Source of the DNA: Ichthyophis bannanicus
Lineage: Eukaryota; Chordata; Amphibia; Gymnophiona; Ichthyophiidae
Reading direction: 5' to 3'
NCBI GenBank assembly: GCA_033557465.1
Contig: CM066033.1
Coordinates: 1,304,449,519 to 1,304,513,518, forward strand
Length of the DNA: 64,000 nucleotides
Made by a program: the position numbers and the translations under genes. Of the stretch, positions 1 to 9,549 are shown one piece after another. Position 1 is the first letter of the stretch; the number at the start of each line of letters is the position of its first letter. The notes beneath the pieces were generated by a model. That model had not been told where the DNA came from. It was given only the letters and a program-made list of their open reading frames with translations, and did no database searches.

Positions 1-195
1 GATAAGCCAAAGCAAGGGAAGTCTGGTCAGAACGTTCGGGGTTCGTTTCGAGACTTTCGGAGATTTCGGTCGTCGCGATTTGGGAGTTCGCAGAGGGGTC
101 GCTTTCCGTCGCGAGGTCAGGGATTCCGGGGATTTTGGGGAGCAAATAGAGGTTTCTCCTCGAGTTCTACCTCGGCAGCCCGGAAGCCGCAGTGA
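1..195 (+). CDS. DIRS-A1 Gag, C-terminal end (partial)
   Basis: The frame starting at base 1 is open to a TGA at 193-195. It encodes a basic tail rich in Arg, Gly, Phe and Ser with repeated RF and RG pairs, the kind of nucleic-acid-binding C-terminus expected of a DIRS Gag. It lines up with the end of the DIRS-A2 gag at about 14829-15026. The rest of the gene lies outside the window. The TGA overlaps the start region of the next gene (ATG at 197-199). The call rests on position and on the A2 comparison. Confidence 0.7.
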   Translation, partial: DKPKQGKSGQNVRGSFRDFRRFRSSRFGSSQRGRFPSRGQGFRGFWGANRGFSSSSTSAARKPQ

Positions 196-196
196 A

Positions 197-2077
197 ATGA
201 AGCGGGTCCCGGCAGAAGGACCTCCGATAGGCGGGAGGCTGCGAGAGTTTCTTTCTGCTTGGACCCACATCACATCCGTTCAGTGGGTGTTGGAAGTCAT
301 TAGTCAGGGGTACACGCTGGAATTGGCGCGTCCGGTGCAGGACTCCTTTGTCATATCGCCCTGCAGGGGGCAGACAAAAACCCTCGCAATTCAAAGTACT
401 TTACAGCGGCTTCTTCATTTGGGGACTTTTGTGGAGGTTCCAGAAGCGGAGTACGGTGTGGGTCAGTACTCCATATATTTCGTGGTGCCAAAGAAGTGCG
501 GAGCGTTACGGCCTATTTTGGATCTGAAGGGCATAAACCGTTGTCTGCGAGTTCCACATTTTCGAATAGAGACACTCCGGTCCGTTATTGTGGCAGTGAG
601 GCAAGGGGAGTATTTGACGTCTCTAGACCTCACGGAAGCCTACTTACACATTCCCATTCGGTCGTCTCATCAGAAGTTTCTCCGCTTTGCCTTTCCTTGG
701 GGTCACTATCAGTTCCAAGCGTTGCCTTTCGGTTTGGCGACGACACCGCGCACTTTCACCAAGATAATGGTGGTGGTGGCGGTGGCGTTGCGCAAGGACA
801 GAATTCTAGTGCATCCCTACCTCGACGATTGGCTAATCCGGGCCAAGTCCAAAGAGGAGAGCGTTCAGGTGACGGGCAGAGTGGTGGAATTTCTACAAAG
901 CCTCGGGTGGGTGGTCAATCCGGGCAAGAGTCGGTTGGAGCCTTCCCAGAACCTAGAATATCTGGGGGTGCGGTTCGACACGAAGAGTGGGCAGGTGTTT
1001 CTACCGCAACGCAGGGCCCAAGGTCTCAGGAGTCTAGTTCGCAAATTCAGGGTGGCGCCGGCTCCTTCGGCATGGTCTTACCTCAGGGTGCTGGGGACCA
1101 TGGCGGCGACGCTCGAAGCGGTGCCCTGGACCAAAGTACATATGCGTCCACTACAGAGATCCCTCCTTTGCCGGTGGTCGCATCAGGTGGATGCGTTGAG
1201 CCAGAGGCTTCCATGTCCACTCAAGGTCAGACAGTCGCTGCACTGGTGGCTACTCCTGGTGTCGCTGGCGGCCGGAATGCCCTTGGAGCAGCCGGAATGG
1301 CTGCCAGTGCTAACGGATGCCAGCCTGGGGGGCTGGGGGGCCCACTGCGATGGCAGGTTCGCACAGGGATTTTGGTCACCTCTGGAGAATTCGTGGTCAA
1401 TCAATCGTCTGGAGCTTCGGGCAGTCTGGCGGGCGCTGCAGGCATTCAAGACCGTCATGGTGGGTCGGGCGGTCAGAGTCCTGTCCGACAACTCAGCGGC
1501 AGTCACCTACATCAATCGTCAGGGCGGCATGGGAAGTGCTGCCATGGAAGAGGAGGCGGATCTTTTATTCGCTTGGGTAGAGAGCCGGTTGACAGCAATT
1601 TCAGCTGCGCACATTGCCGGAAAGGATAATGTGACAGCCAACTTTCTAAGCAGGGTCCGAGTGGATGCGGGAGAGTGGGAGCTGCACTTGGACGTATTCG
1701 CTCAGATCGAGGAGCGCTGGGGGAGCCCAGTAATGGATCTCATGGTGACCTTCCAGTCAGCAAAGGCCAACCGTTTCTTCATCAGGGAAAGGATGTCGGA
1801 AGGAATAGATGCATTAGTGCAGCGGTGGCCGACCTCAGGTCTTCTGTATGTTTTCCCTCCGTGGGCTTTGATCGGCAGAGTGGTGCAAAGAATCAGAGCT
1901 CATCCGGGACAGGTTCTTCTGGTGGCTCCGGACTGGCCGCGGCATCCATGGTACGCGGATCTGGTGCGGCTCGTGGACGGAACCCCGTGGCGGTTGCCCG
2001 TAAGGGCGGATCTTTTGCGCCAAAGACCTCTCTTCATGCCACAAGTGGATCGGTTCTTGCTTACGGTATGGCCATAG
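197..2077 (+). CDS. DIRS-A1 reverse transcriptase / RNase H
   Basis: This copies element RNA into DNA and degrades the RNA strand. The frame is open for about 627 codons from the ATG at 197, directly after the gag stop (the frame itself is open from at least 80). RT motifs in order: a RPILDLKGIN block near 510, LTSLDLTEAY near 615, LPFGL near 722, and the catalytic YLDDW at 818-832. The RNase H part follows with LTDASLGGWGAH near 1310, an ELRA block near 1410, and SDNSAAVTYINRQG near 1485. A further conserved DIRS region (APDWPRHPW, about 1927) precedes the stop. The TAG stop overlaps the ATG of the recombinase inside ATGGCCATAG. No internal stop is present, so this gene is apparently intact, unlike the next one. 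Confidence 0.92.
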   Translation: MKRVPAEGPPIGGRLREFLSAWTHITSVQWVLEVISQGYTLELARPVQDSFVISPCRGQTKTLAIQSTLQRLLHLGTFVEVPEAEYGVGQYSIYFVVPKKCGALRPILDLKGINRCLRVPHFRIETLRSVIVAVRQGEYLTSLDLTEAYLHIPIRSSHQKFLRFAFPWGHYQFQALPFGLATTPRTFTKIMVVVAVALRKDRILVHPYLDDWLIRAKSKEESVQVTGRVVEFLQSLGWVVNPGKSRLEPSQNLEYLGVRFDTKSGQVFLPQRRAQGLRSLVRKFRVAPAPSAWSYLRVLGTMAATLEAVPWTKVHMRPLQRSLLCRWSHQVDALSQRLPCPLKVRQSLHWWLLLVSLAAGMPLEQPEWLPVLTDASLGGWGAHCDGRFAQGFWSPLENSWSINRLELRAVWRALQAFKTVMVGRAVRVLSDNSAAVTYINRQGGMGSAAMEEEADLLFAWVESRLTAISAAHIAGKDNVTANFLSRVRVDAGEWELHLDVFAQIEERWGSPVMDLMVTFQSAKANRFFIRERMSEGIDALVQRWPTSGLLYVFPPWALIGRVVQRIRAHPGQVLLVAPDWPRHPWYADLVRLVDGTPWRLPVRADLLRQRPLFMPQVDRFLLTVWP

Positions 2078-3089
2078 AAAGGTCCAGGTTGAAGAGGAAA
2101 GGTTATTCTTCCGCAGTCATTTCAATGATGCTTAGGGTTTGGAAACCGTCCACGTCATTGGCGTATGTTCGTATCTGGCGGATATTTGAAGATTGGTGTT
2201 AGAGGAAGCAGATCCGAGCAGCTACGGTTTCAGTTTCATCGATCTTAAGTTTCCTACAGGATGGTTTTGATAAAGGTCTGGCGGCCAGTTCTCTGCGCGT
2301 ACAAGTAGCGGCTCTATCTTGTTATCGAGGGAAGGTGCAGGGCGTTGCGCTGGGGGCTCATGCAGACATTTTGCGCTTTCTCAAAGCCATTTCCAGGTTG
2401 TGACCGTCGCGTAGGGTGACGATTCCACCTTGGGATCTTAATTTAGGAGGGCGTCGGTGAAGGATGTGACTTTGAAAACGGTTTTTCTAGTGGCAATCTG
2501 TTCAGCGAGATGTGTTTCGGAGCTCCAGGCGTTGTCCTGTAGGGAGCCATTTCTGGTGTTTTCGAAGGAGAAGATGGTGTTGCGACCGGTTCCATCGTTT
2601 TTACCAAAAATAGTTTCTCCCTTTCACCTGAGTCAGACGGTTGAGCTGCCAGTTCTGGGTTCTTTGCACAACGGCGATCAGGAGCGCAGCTTACGGCATT
2701 TGGATGTAAAACGAGCATTGCGGCAGTATCTGAAGATTTCCCAGCCTTTTCGCAAGTCTGACCGGTTGTTTGTCTTGTTCGGGGGAGTTCGCAAGGGAGA
2801 GGCTGCGGCGAAGGCTTCCATTTACAGATGGATTCAGGAGGCTATTGCTTCCGCCTATCTACTGCAAGGTCAGAAGGTGCCTTCAGGGTTGCGTGCGCAT
2901 TCTACAAGAACGCAGGCATTGTCCTGGGCGGAGCACAGCTTAGTGCCGCCAGGGGACATTTGCAGGGCAGCTACTTGGTCGTCGCTGCATACCTTCAGCA
3001 AGCATTATCAGCTTGACATGGCAGCTGCGAATGATGCCAATTTTGGGTCAGCGGTGTTGCATGCCGGCTGGAAAGGCCCATCCCGTTGA
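2068..3089 (+). pseudogene. DIRS-A1 tyrosine recombinase, disrupted
   Basis: This is the lambda-integrase-like recombinase that inserts circular DIRS DNA. The N-terminal core-binding part starts at the ATG at 2068 and reads in frame 1 with stops at 2200-2202 (TAG) and near 2401 (TGA). A frameshift near 2448 moves the reading to the frame of 2457-3089, which carries the catalytic domain. Visible catalytic features are the first Arg in SARCVSELQAL (near 2505), the His-x-x-Arg in RAHSTR (near 2897), and the candidate Tyr in KHYQLD (near 3005). The catalytic residues survive although the frame is broken twice by stops and once by a shift. Confidence 0.88.
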
Positions 3090-3633
3090 TTACTGCTCTG
3101 GTACATCCCAGATGTAGAGGACTGAACTGGAGGAACGATAAGGAAATGATAATTACATTTACCTGGAAATGATAATTACATTTACCTGGTAATTGTAGTT
3201 CCTTGAGTGACGACAGTTCAGTCCTCATTCCCACCCGGAGTGTTTCCTTTCATGGTGTGTTTGGCCGGCAGCGCCACAATATGATTCACAGGTAGGTTCT
3301 TTTAAAATTGATCATTTTCACTTCTTTGCTCTTATTGTGTGTTTCGCAGGGAGGAGTGTAAGAAAGTTTTTCGCAAGGTCTGCAGTGAAGTTTCAGTTTC
3401 AGGTTTTCAATTTTATATGTTGGTTACATTACTTATTTGTTGCTCCTTGAGTCTGCTTTGTTAATAGTTCACACTGGGGCTGATGGGAGTGTGCAGCAGG
3501 CTATATCCAGTGATGTCAGAATTCTGATGTGCCTGTCTCCAAGCTGCAGGAGGAGGTTGACAACCCAGATGTAGAGGACTGAACTGTCGTCACTCAAGGA
3601 ACTACAATTACCATGTAAGTGTAATTATCATTT
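3090..3633 (+). repeat. DIRS-A1 internal complementary region and right terminal repeat
   Basis: Two inverted segments face each other: about 3162-3222 is the reverse complement of about 3572-3633 (core CTCAAGGAACTACAATTACC). The segment 3115-3146 is complementary to the outer left end of the family, seen at 12452-12485 in DIRS-A2. A short block of about 23 bp (GAAATGATAATTACATTTAC...) is tandemly duplicated at about 3142-3188. The sequence at 3470-3560 is also inverted in the left terminal repeat of A2. In DIRS elements such regions are thought to template completion of the circular intermediate. Confidence 0.85.
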
Positions 3634-3645
3634 ATCACCCTGGAC

Positions 3646-4830
3646 CCCTTCGAAAAGGTCTTCCTGTTGGACAATTTCTTCGCTTAAGAAGATTATCTTT
3701 GACTTTAGTTCAGTTTAAGCATCATGCTAAGGATCTCAAACGGAGATTATGAGAAAGGGGATATCCAGTACATATAGTGAAGAAAAAACATATAGGAGAG
3801 CACGTTTTAACCATCCAGAATGGTGGCCTGAGGAACCTCTATATCAACAAGAGCAGGAGTCACAACAGTCCCCCTATGTAGGCGTTCTTCCTTATATGCC
3901 TAATACGATACGGGTCATGAATATAATAAAAAAACATTGGGAGATGTTATCTTTACATCTGTGTTTTAGAAAGCCATTAATGTTTGCGTTTCAGCGTGGA
4001 CAAAATTTGGCGGACTTATTGATTCATTCTTCTCCTGCTGTATTGGATGAGTCTATGAGGGGTCATTCTAAATGTGGAGCATGTGATTCTTGTGCGTCCA
4101 CAATTGAGGGGCCTGATTGGGAGGATGTGAACACAGGGATTAAGATTATGAGTCATTATTGAACTACTTGTATGACTACTCATGTGATATATATTCTGAT
4201 CTGCCCTTGCCATAAGATTTATGGTTTCATAAAGCACTGTTTTATGTCTAAAAATATTAGTATAAGAAAAAAATACTGGGCTAAGAAAGAAAATCAAATT
4301 AGTGACATAAGTATTGAGATCATTGATGCAAAAATGACGCACAGTTGTTAGACATCAAAAGTCTGAAAGTTGGCGTCTTTAAATGTCTGAGATCTCTAAG
4401 TCACAAATTACATAATGTTCATTATCCCAGTATTGAAGAGTTCAATTATGTATTGAGCAGCCAGAGGACTGTTGATTGTAATTTAAATTACATCACGATT
4501 CAAAAATATAAGCAGAGCGTGCACAACTAAGGTTTATATAAGATTTATGTTGGCTGCACATCTCGACCTATGAGAAGAAGACTCTTGGAGCACAGATCTC
4601 GAATAAACAATAAGGTATTATCAGCTCCGGTGGCTCAACATTATCAGGAGTTGAAGCATGTATTTCAGGATCTTAGGTGGCGTATCATAGATTTTATCCC
4701 AGCTCATAAACGTGGGGGAAATCGTTTGCAAAGGCTACAATATAGAGAACAATTTTGGATTTGCCACTTACGATCAATAACACCTGTTGGTTTGAATCTG
4801 GCCTTGGATTGGTGGAGTTTAATAGATTGA
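3646..4830 (+). pseudogene. Penelope RT C-terminus with GIY-YIG endonuclease, disrupted
   Basis: The encoded protein would reverse-transcribe and nick target DNA. From 3749 to 4162 the frame shows the RT thumb and linker of Penelope proteins (PYMPNTIRVMNIIKKHW near 3890, RGQNLADLL near 3995, a Cys pair at GHSKCGACDSC near 4060). A TGA at 4160-4162 stops the frame. Beyond it the same frame reads the GIY-YIG start (VIYILICPCHKIY, 4178-4222). The domain resumes after the insertion at 4540 (KIYVG, then SRPMRRRLLEHR near 4561) and ends with REQFWICHL (about 4747) and a stop at 4828-4830. Upstream, 3646-3748 holds more RT coding in shifted frames. Confidence 0.83.
4224..4537. mobile_element. 314-bp insertion with 12-bp target duplication inside the PLE endonuclease
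   Basis: The 12-mer ATAAGATTTATG occurs at 4212-4223 and again at 4538-4549. Removing one copy and the 314 bp between them rejoins the two halves of the GIY-YIG motif. The insert is AT-rich, has no obvious tRNA head, poly-A tail or terminal inverted repeat, and I do not recognise it. It could be a short non-autonomous retroelement or the 3' fragment of an unknown LINE. Confidence 0.7.
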
Positions 4831-5222
4831 GTTTCTCTGATAGCCAATTATAGCCCATTTTTGTTGAACAAGGGAACGAGGCTGAATTCAAAATAGTAGA
4901 GGGGACTGAATACAATTTAGATGTAGGTGCATGAAGAAGGACCAGGAGTTTCATGGTTTGAAACATGACATTGTGTACAAGGAGCACACGTCTTCTTGAT
5001 CCGCAACACAAATTGGGAATGATTTTGAGAAGTGAGTAACAGCAGATTTACGAGAAACAGCAGACTTATGAGGAACAGCAGACTCAGAGGATTCCTTGGG
5101 TTTAATAAAAAGACCGCGGTACTCTTAACAGCATGGAGGAAACATCGGCTTGCTGGTTATTTTGGAGATAGCGTGGGTGAGCTGCAACTAAGAATCCGGG
5201 ACTTTGAGATAAGTTGCTAATC

Positions 5223-6517
5223 ATACTGCTTCATATTCTCATTCACATAATGGTGACTATATGATTAAGAATACTGAGGATTATTTTGTAATTGTGCCTC
5301 AGCAGATGAAAAGGGTGAGTGCACTCTTTTAACAAAAGAAAAAAAGGAGGGTTTGTTACGAGAGAGGGAAGGTTCCCTTTCATGGCAAACGATCCGACAA
5401 AACCTTTTTCTCATACATGAAGTATAGAAATTGTAGGGCTGGATGAGAAGATTTTGTTTATCTCTTAGATAATATATAGCCTGAAATTGACTGGCACCAT
5501 TTTGAAGTCCAGCAGAAATGGGTCAGGAGCAACTGGGGATTATTCTTGCCTCATTTAAACCCCCAGGTGGGGTAAGAATTGGGGTAGGGGTCTGAGATAT
5601 GGTGCTGTGGGAAGGGGACAAGAGGCCTTTGAAGGACAGAAACAGTGTTTTTTTTTTTGGGGGGGGGGGGACTAAACCTTCCAATGCTTTTTCTTTTTTA
5701 AAGAAATAAACAGACAAAATTGTGTTCATTTTTTATTAACAGTTTTAAAACAAAATGAAACAGGACTACCAAAAAGGGACTGCTACTGCTGGAAAGAAAT
5801 CTGCAATTGTAAGTATTTATCTGCTGAGAAATTATCTAAGTCTTGGGAAAAAGAGAATTCTTTAGGTTAAAGCTGATAAATCTGTGTATTTTAGAATTCA
5901 TTGTTTTTGTTCAGTCAGTCAGGGCTTAGTACCACCAGAAAGCTTTTCATTTAAATCAAATCAGACTATAGCATAACATAGAAGGGAGAATAAGGTAAAT
6001 ATTCTTTACGTAGAAAGAAAGAAATTGTTTCTAGAGACCTTTCCAGTTAGAAGGCAAGAGACCTGTGAAATTGTATTAAATAGGTGTTAAAGGCAAGTGA
6101 CAGATCAAAGGGGCAATTTGAAAGGCTCCCTCTATCAAACCAAGGGCTATGTGAATCACCCAGGAAATTGTTAAGAGATTACCTCAGAAGTACAGGTCAG
6201 ACCACTGTGTAGCAAGTCAACTTTTACTAAATGTTTCCTTCCCTCTCACTGACTCTCACCCCAGGCATAATCTTAGCTTTATAGGCTCTTAAACCTATTA
6301 AAAGGAAAGAGATGGTCAAATTTCAGGTTGAGCTGGTTATCCTCATCAGGAATAGATTAATTAAGGCCCTGAAATTAACTAAGGCCCTGAAACTGATTAA
6401 TCTTGAGGTGAACAAAGTCCCTTAAACTTATTAAGTATAGCTGTATTGGTACAAGTATCCCTAACAACTTTAAGTAAGTAAACAACTTAAATATCTAAAC
6501 CAATCCTTAAAACTAAG
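5223..6517. other. Unassigned AT-rich sequence
   Basis: No credible gene is seen. The region contains a T9-G12 homopolymer run at about 5650-5671, a short local duplication around 6360-6400 (AAGGCCCTGAAA twice), and otherwise unique-looking AT-rich DNA. Part may be decayed transposon sequence or the 5' untranslated region of the CR1 that begins at 6518. Confidence 0.5.
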
Positions 6518-6889
6518 ATGCAGACAGCAGTCCAGCAGCGAGATGGGGCTATCCGGTCTTTTGGATTGTGTCACATGTACAATTTTCTCCCAGTTGGTGA
6601 AGGGTTTTACCTGTGCACTAGGTGCAAAGAGCTATTTGCTCTCAGGGAACGAGTCCGATCTCTGGAAGCTAGAGCAGCAGACTTGGAGGAGCTAAGGAAG
6701 ACAGAGAGGTATATAGACGAGGCCTACAGAGACATAGTACTGAAGTCCCCACTTCAGTCTGGCAGCTTCTCTGTTGCCATGGAGCAGAGAGATCATGTGA
6801 AAGGAGAGCATCACCTTGGTGTGGCAGGAAGTGATCCTGTAGCTAGGACCTGTCCTCCAGGTGATGTAAAAGGATGGGCTCTACCTTAA
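6518..6889 (+). CDS. CR1 ORF1-like protein, 124 codons
   Basis: It begins with an ATG at 6518 and is open to the TAA near 6887. Near the N-terminus is a Cys-containing block (GLCHMYNF ... FYLCTRCKELF), followed by a heptad-rich helical stretch (LRERVRSLEARAADLEELRK) typical of the coiled-coil region of CR1 ORF1 proteins, which bind element RNA. It is much shorter than a complete ORF1, and the last codons read sequence that is C-terminal in other CR1 copies, so an in-frame internal deletion is likely. Confidence 0.65.
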   Translation: MQTAVQQRDGAIRSFGLCHMYNFLPVGEGFYLCTRCKELFALRERVRSLEARAADLEELRKTERYIDEAYRDIVLKSPLQSGSFSVAMEQRDHVKGEHHLGVAGSDPVARTCPPGDVKGWALP

Positions 6890-7260
6890 GCGGTGTGGAA
6901 CCAGGCTGCTGGCATTAACCTTTAAAAAGGAGATAGAGCAGCATTTAAACTAGATAATAGGGGAAAGCACAGTCACCCAAGAACGCATTGTTCGGAAAGA
7001 AGTATCCTTGAAGGATAGTAGCAAAAGAGGGAAGTTAGGGCATCCTGATAGGAAGGTTCCAATAAAGATAAACATAACCCAGATGCCTTTAAGTACAGAG
7101 AAGACAGAGCTGAAAGATTCCAAATTACCCTCCTCAACTGATAACCAGATTATTAATATGAATAAAATACAATCTCTAAAATGCCTGTATGCAAATGCTA
7201 GAAAGCTAAAAAATAAGATGGGAGAGCTAAATATATAGCACTAAATGAAAGGTTAGAGCA
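6518..7260 (+). mobile_element. CR1 LINE, 5' fragment (ORF1 and start of ORF2)
   Basis: From 6865 onward the sequence is clearly homologous to the CR1 at 41782 (shared AACCAGGCTGCTGGCATTAA and AAAATGCCTGTATGCAAATG). It carries the ORF1 start, the ORF1-ORF2 spacer and the first codons of the endonuclease, then ends abruptly near 7260. Part of ORF1 seems to be deleted near 6860. This is unusual because most CR1 copies keep the 3' end rather than the 5' end. Confidence 0.85.
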
Positions 7261-7838
7261 CTGACTTGGTAACCAAGAGAACACAAATCTAGAGCGAGGT
7301 GACTTACAAGGAAACAGGTTTATTGGCATATACACTAAAAACAACCACAAGGTACCCAGCATGACTGTGTTTTGGCTAAGCGTTCATTAGGGGCAGAAAC
7401 ACACTAAGGTGCAGTTGCAGGTGTACCATGGGGCACAATGCTAATCCAGTACAATTTTCCTAAATGAACTGGTACGATTGAACAGTCAAAAATGTCAAGC
7501 AAGGAAAATTGAGTGCTGCTGGAAGCACATTCCCTAGCCAGGGTTTCCCTCTAATGATCATCTAAGGTAGTGCAGAGCATATGCAGTGCCAGTTCCCAGG
7601 GGCTTTCTTGAGAAAACAGGTGAAGACTCATCAGAGCAGTGGTGGAACCCTTGCAGAAGGTGAGGTGAAAGCCACCATTACCTGCCCTTTATGGGGAAGA
7701 GTGGGTGAATTTGTGCAGACATCAGTGCTTACATTTAACTGACTGATTTAAATGGCTGTTGGGGTTCTGCTTTTATTGTGATTTTATGTTATATTGTATG
7801 TTGTTCTGTGAATTGTGTATATTTGTTAACCACATAGG
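7261..7838. other. Unassigned sequence between CR1 and PLE fragments
   Basis: No gene is supported. The end of the stretch (about 7745-7838) reads TTTATTGTGATTTTATGTTA... GTTAACCACATAGG, which resembles the 3' tail of a SINE or LINE. The remainder shows no recognisable motif. Confidence 0.4.
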
Positions 7839-8089
7839 ATGTTTTTTCATTGGTGTGTGATTGATGTGATCACAGACTTGCAGGCTGGTCAGGCTGATCG
7901 TCGTCTGGCCCGTTTGGAACAGAAATGGATTTTTCGCCTGGGGGCGGTTCAGCCCTCGGGCCTCAATGATTTGATTAAATGGATATCAGCAATTCAGTTT
8001 TCCATGAGGTACAGTATTTGATTGGTTCTTCTGTTTTTTTGGCGTCATTGAAGACGTAGTGCTGCCTTTTGGTTCTAGTGTGTTGTGAT
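7839..8089 (+). pseudogene. Penelope-like GIY-YIG endonuclease, C-terminal fragment
   Basis: The frame at about 7878-8018 reads ADRRLARLEQKWIFRLGAVQ and then PSGLNDLIKW. This matches the REQFWI...T..P.GLN pattern that ends PLE endonucleases and also occurs in the PLE at 3634. Only the C-terminal ~45 residues remain. The 3' untranslated part continues to 8089, where hAT-A is inserted, and resumes at 11106. Confidence 0.75.
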
Positions 8090-9549
8090 CAGGGGCAGCT
8101 CAAGGCAATCTGCTGCCTGAGGCGAAGTATGAAAAGATGCCCCCCACCACCTTAGAGGGGGTGGGGCTTTTTCAGAAATCCAATCAGAGACTGAACCAAA
8201 CCAAAAAGCTGATTAGATTATATAGAGGAAATGCAAGATGTTTGCACACAGGGCCATATCGAGCTGCAATCGCACCCTGTGCGACTTGCAGCTCGGGCGT
8301 ACGCCCCCCCTCTCCCCCCATATCTCTGTCCAGCGCTGCCTGCTCTTTCCCTGCTGCTGCCACCCTCTGTTTTTTTCACAGCAGCACTGGCAACAGAGAA
8401 AAAGCAGGCAGCGCTGGATGGAGATATGGGGAGGAGGAGGGGTGCATGCACCCGATTTGAAAGGCACCGGTACTTTAAGCAGATCTGTCCCTCCCTACTC
8501 TGACATCGCGTCGGAGGAAGGAGGGACCAGACCTGCTTAAAGTGCTGCAAAAAGGCTTGGGGAGTGCATTTCGGCTGCCTGCTATTGTCCTGCCAGCGGC
8601 GGCAGGGCAACAGCAGACAGCCAAAATGCGCACCCTGAGCCTTTCCGCCCTGTGCGGCTGCACCGCTTGCACAGGGCTAGGCACAGTCCCGTTTGCACAC
8701 CAAGGAACTAAAAGACAGCAAGAATCAACAGCACAGTTTATAAAACTAAATTGTAACTCATTTTTATTTTGTTGTTATAAACTGCGTTATGGTTCTTGAT
8801 TTTTCTTTTTCAACATATATTTTGCATCCACAGTAGGTGCAGAGCAGAACCAGGACATTCACGCACAGAACTCAATATTTAAAAAAAAATCTGATTCTGA
8901 TCATCTCACTAACAACAACAGCAACAACCACTATTCTCCAGTACCAGGCATATTGTGAACTAATAGAAACCCCTACAACAAAGAGCAAACCTTCCATACC
9001 ATACTATATCAGCACAAACTTCCAAAACTCACATAAGGAGCCCATCCAAAAAAAGCATCACTGTAAATACTACAATGGGTCCTGGAACATCCATACACCT
9101 GAAAAGCTGAACAAGCCAAATTACTACAGTACAGTATAGATCTTTATGTAGAAACCTCCATGTTAACAGAACACCTGACCTCAGTCACACACTCACAAAA
9201 TCGACACTCACCAAGTACAGAATAAGTAACCACAATCTAAAGTAAAAATAAAAATATTTAGACAAAATTTAAATTGAAACCCCAAGAAGCCAGAGTCCAC
9301 ATGCAGTGCAACATCAGATAAATAAGAGATGCAGTTCCCCAATACTGTGTAAAATATAAAAATAGCACAAAGTCCAATCACTAAAATTAAATAAAATTAT
9401 TGTTTTCTATCTTTGTTGTCTCACCATTTTATTCTCTGATCATGCTGGTCCCGATCTGCTTTCCTGTCGTCTCTTAGCTCTCTTTCTGTGGTCTATGATC
9501 CATGGTCCATCTGCCATTTCTTATCTCTTCTTTTGTTTTCTTCACTTCC

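Larger units (their letters stand above)
1..3633 (+). mobile_element. DIRS-A1: DIRS-like tyrosine-recombinase retrotransposon, 5' end outside window
   Basis: Gene order is gag end, RT/RNase H, tyrosine recombinase, then a complementary region and right terminal repeat, which is the DIRS layout. The RT and recombinase frames overlap. The right end is placed at the TTT of 3631-3633, because the internal complementary region (junction AAA at 3144-3146) joins the reverse complements of the outer left end (seen in DIRS-A2 at 12452) and of this right end. No integrase or LTR pair is present. RT/RNase H is open; the recombinase is broken. The element is cut by the window start, so its left end and most of gag are not visible. 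Confidence 0.93.
3634..5222 (+). mobile_element. Penelope-like element (PLE), 5'-truncated and interrupted
   Basis: Frames downstream of DIRS-A1 match the end of a Penelope RT followed by a GIY-YIG endonuclease. It begins exactly at the DIRS-A1 right end, so either A1 inserted into it or the junction is a rearrangement. A 314-bp insertion (4224-4537) splits the endonuclease. The region 4831-5222 is probably PLE 3' sequence, including a GGAAACATCGGCTTGCTGG segment that resembles the usual PLE 3' repeat motif. The 3' border is approximate. Confidence 0.82.

Noticed and set aside
496..1629. A 378-codon Ser/Gly-rich frame overlapping DIRS-A1 RT
   Set aside because: It is a shadow frame of the RT/RNase H gene, which has clear motifs in the other frame.
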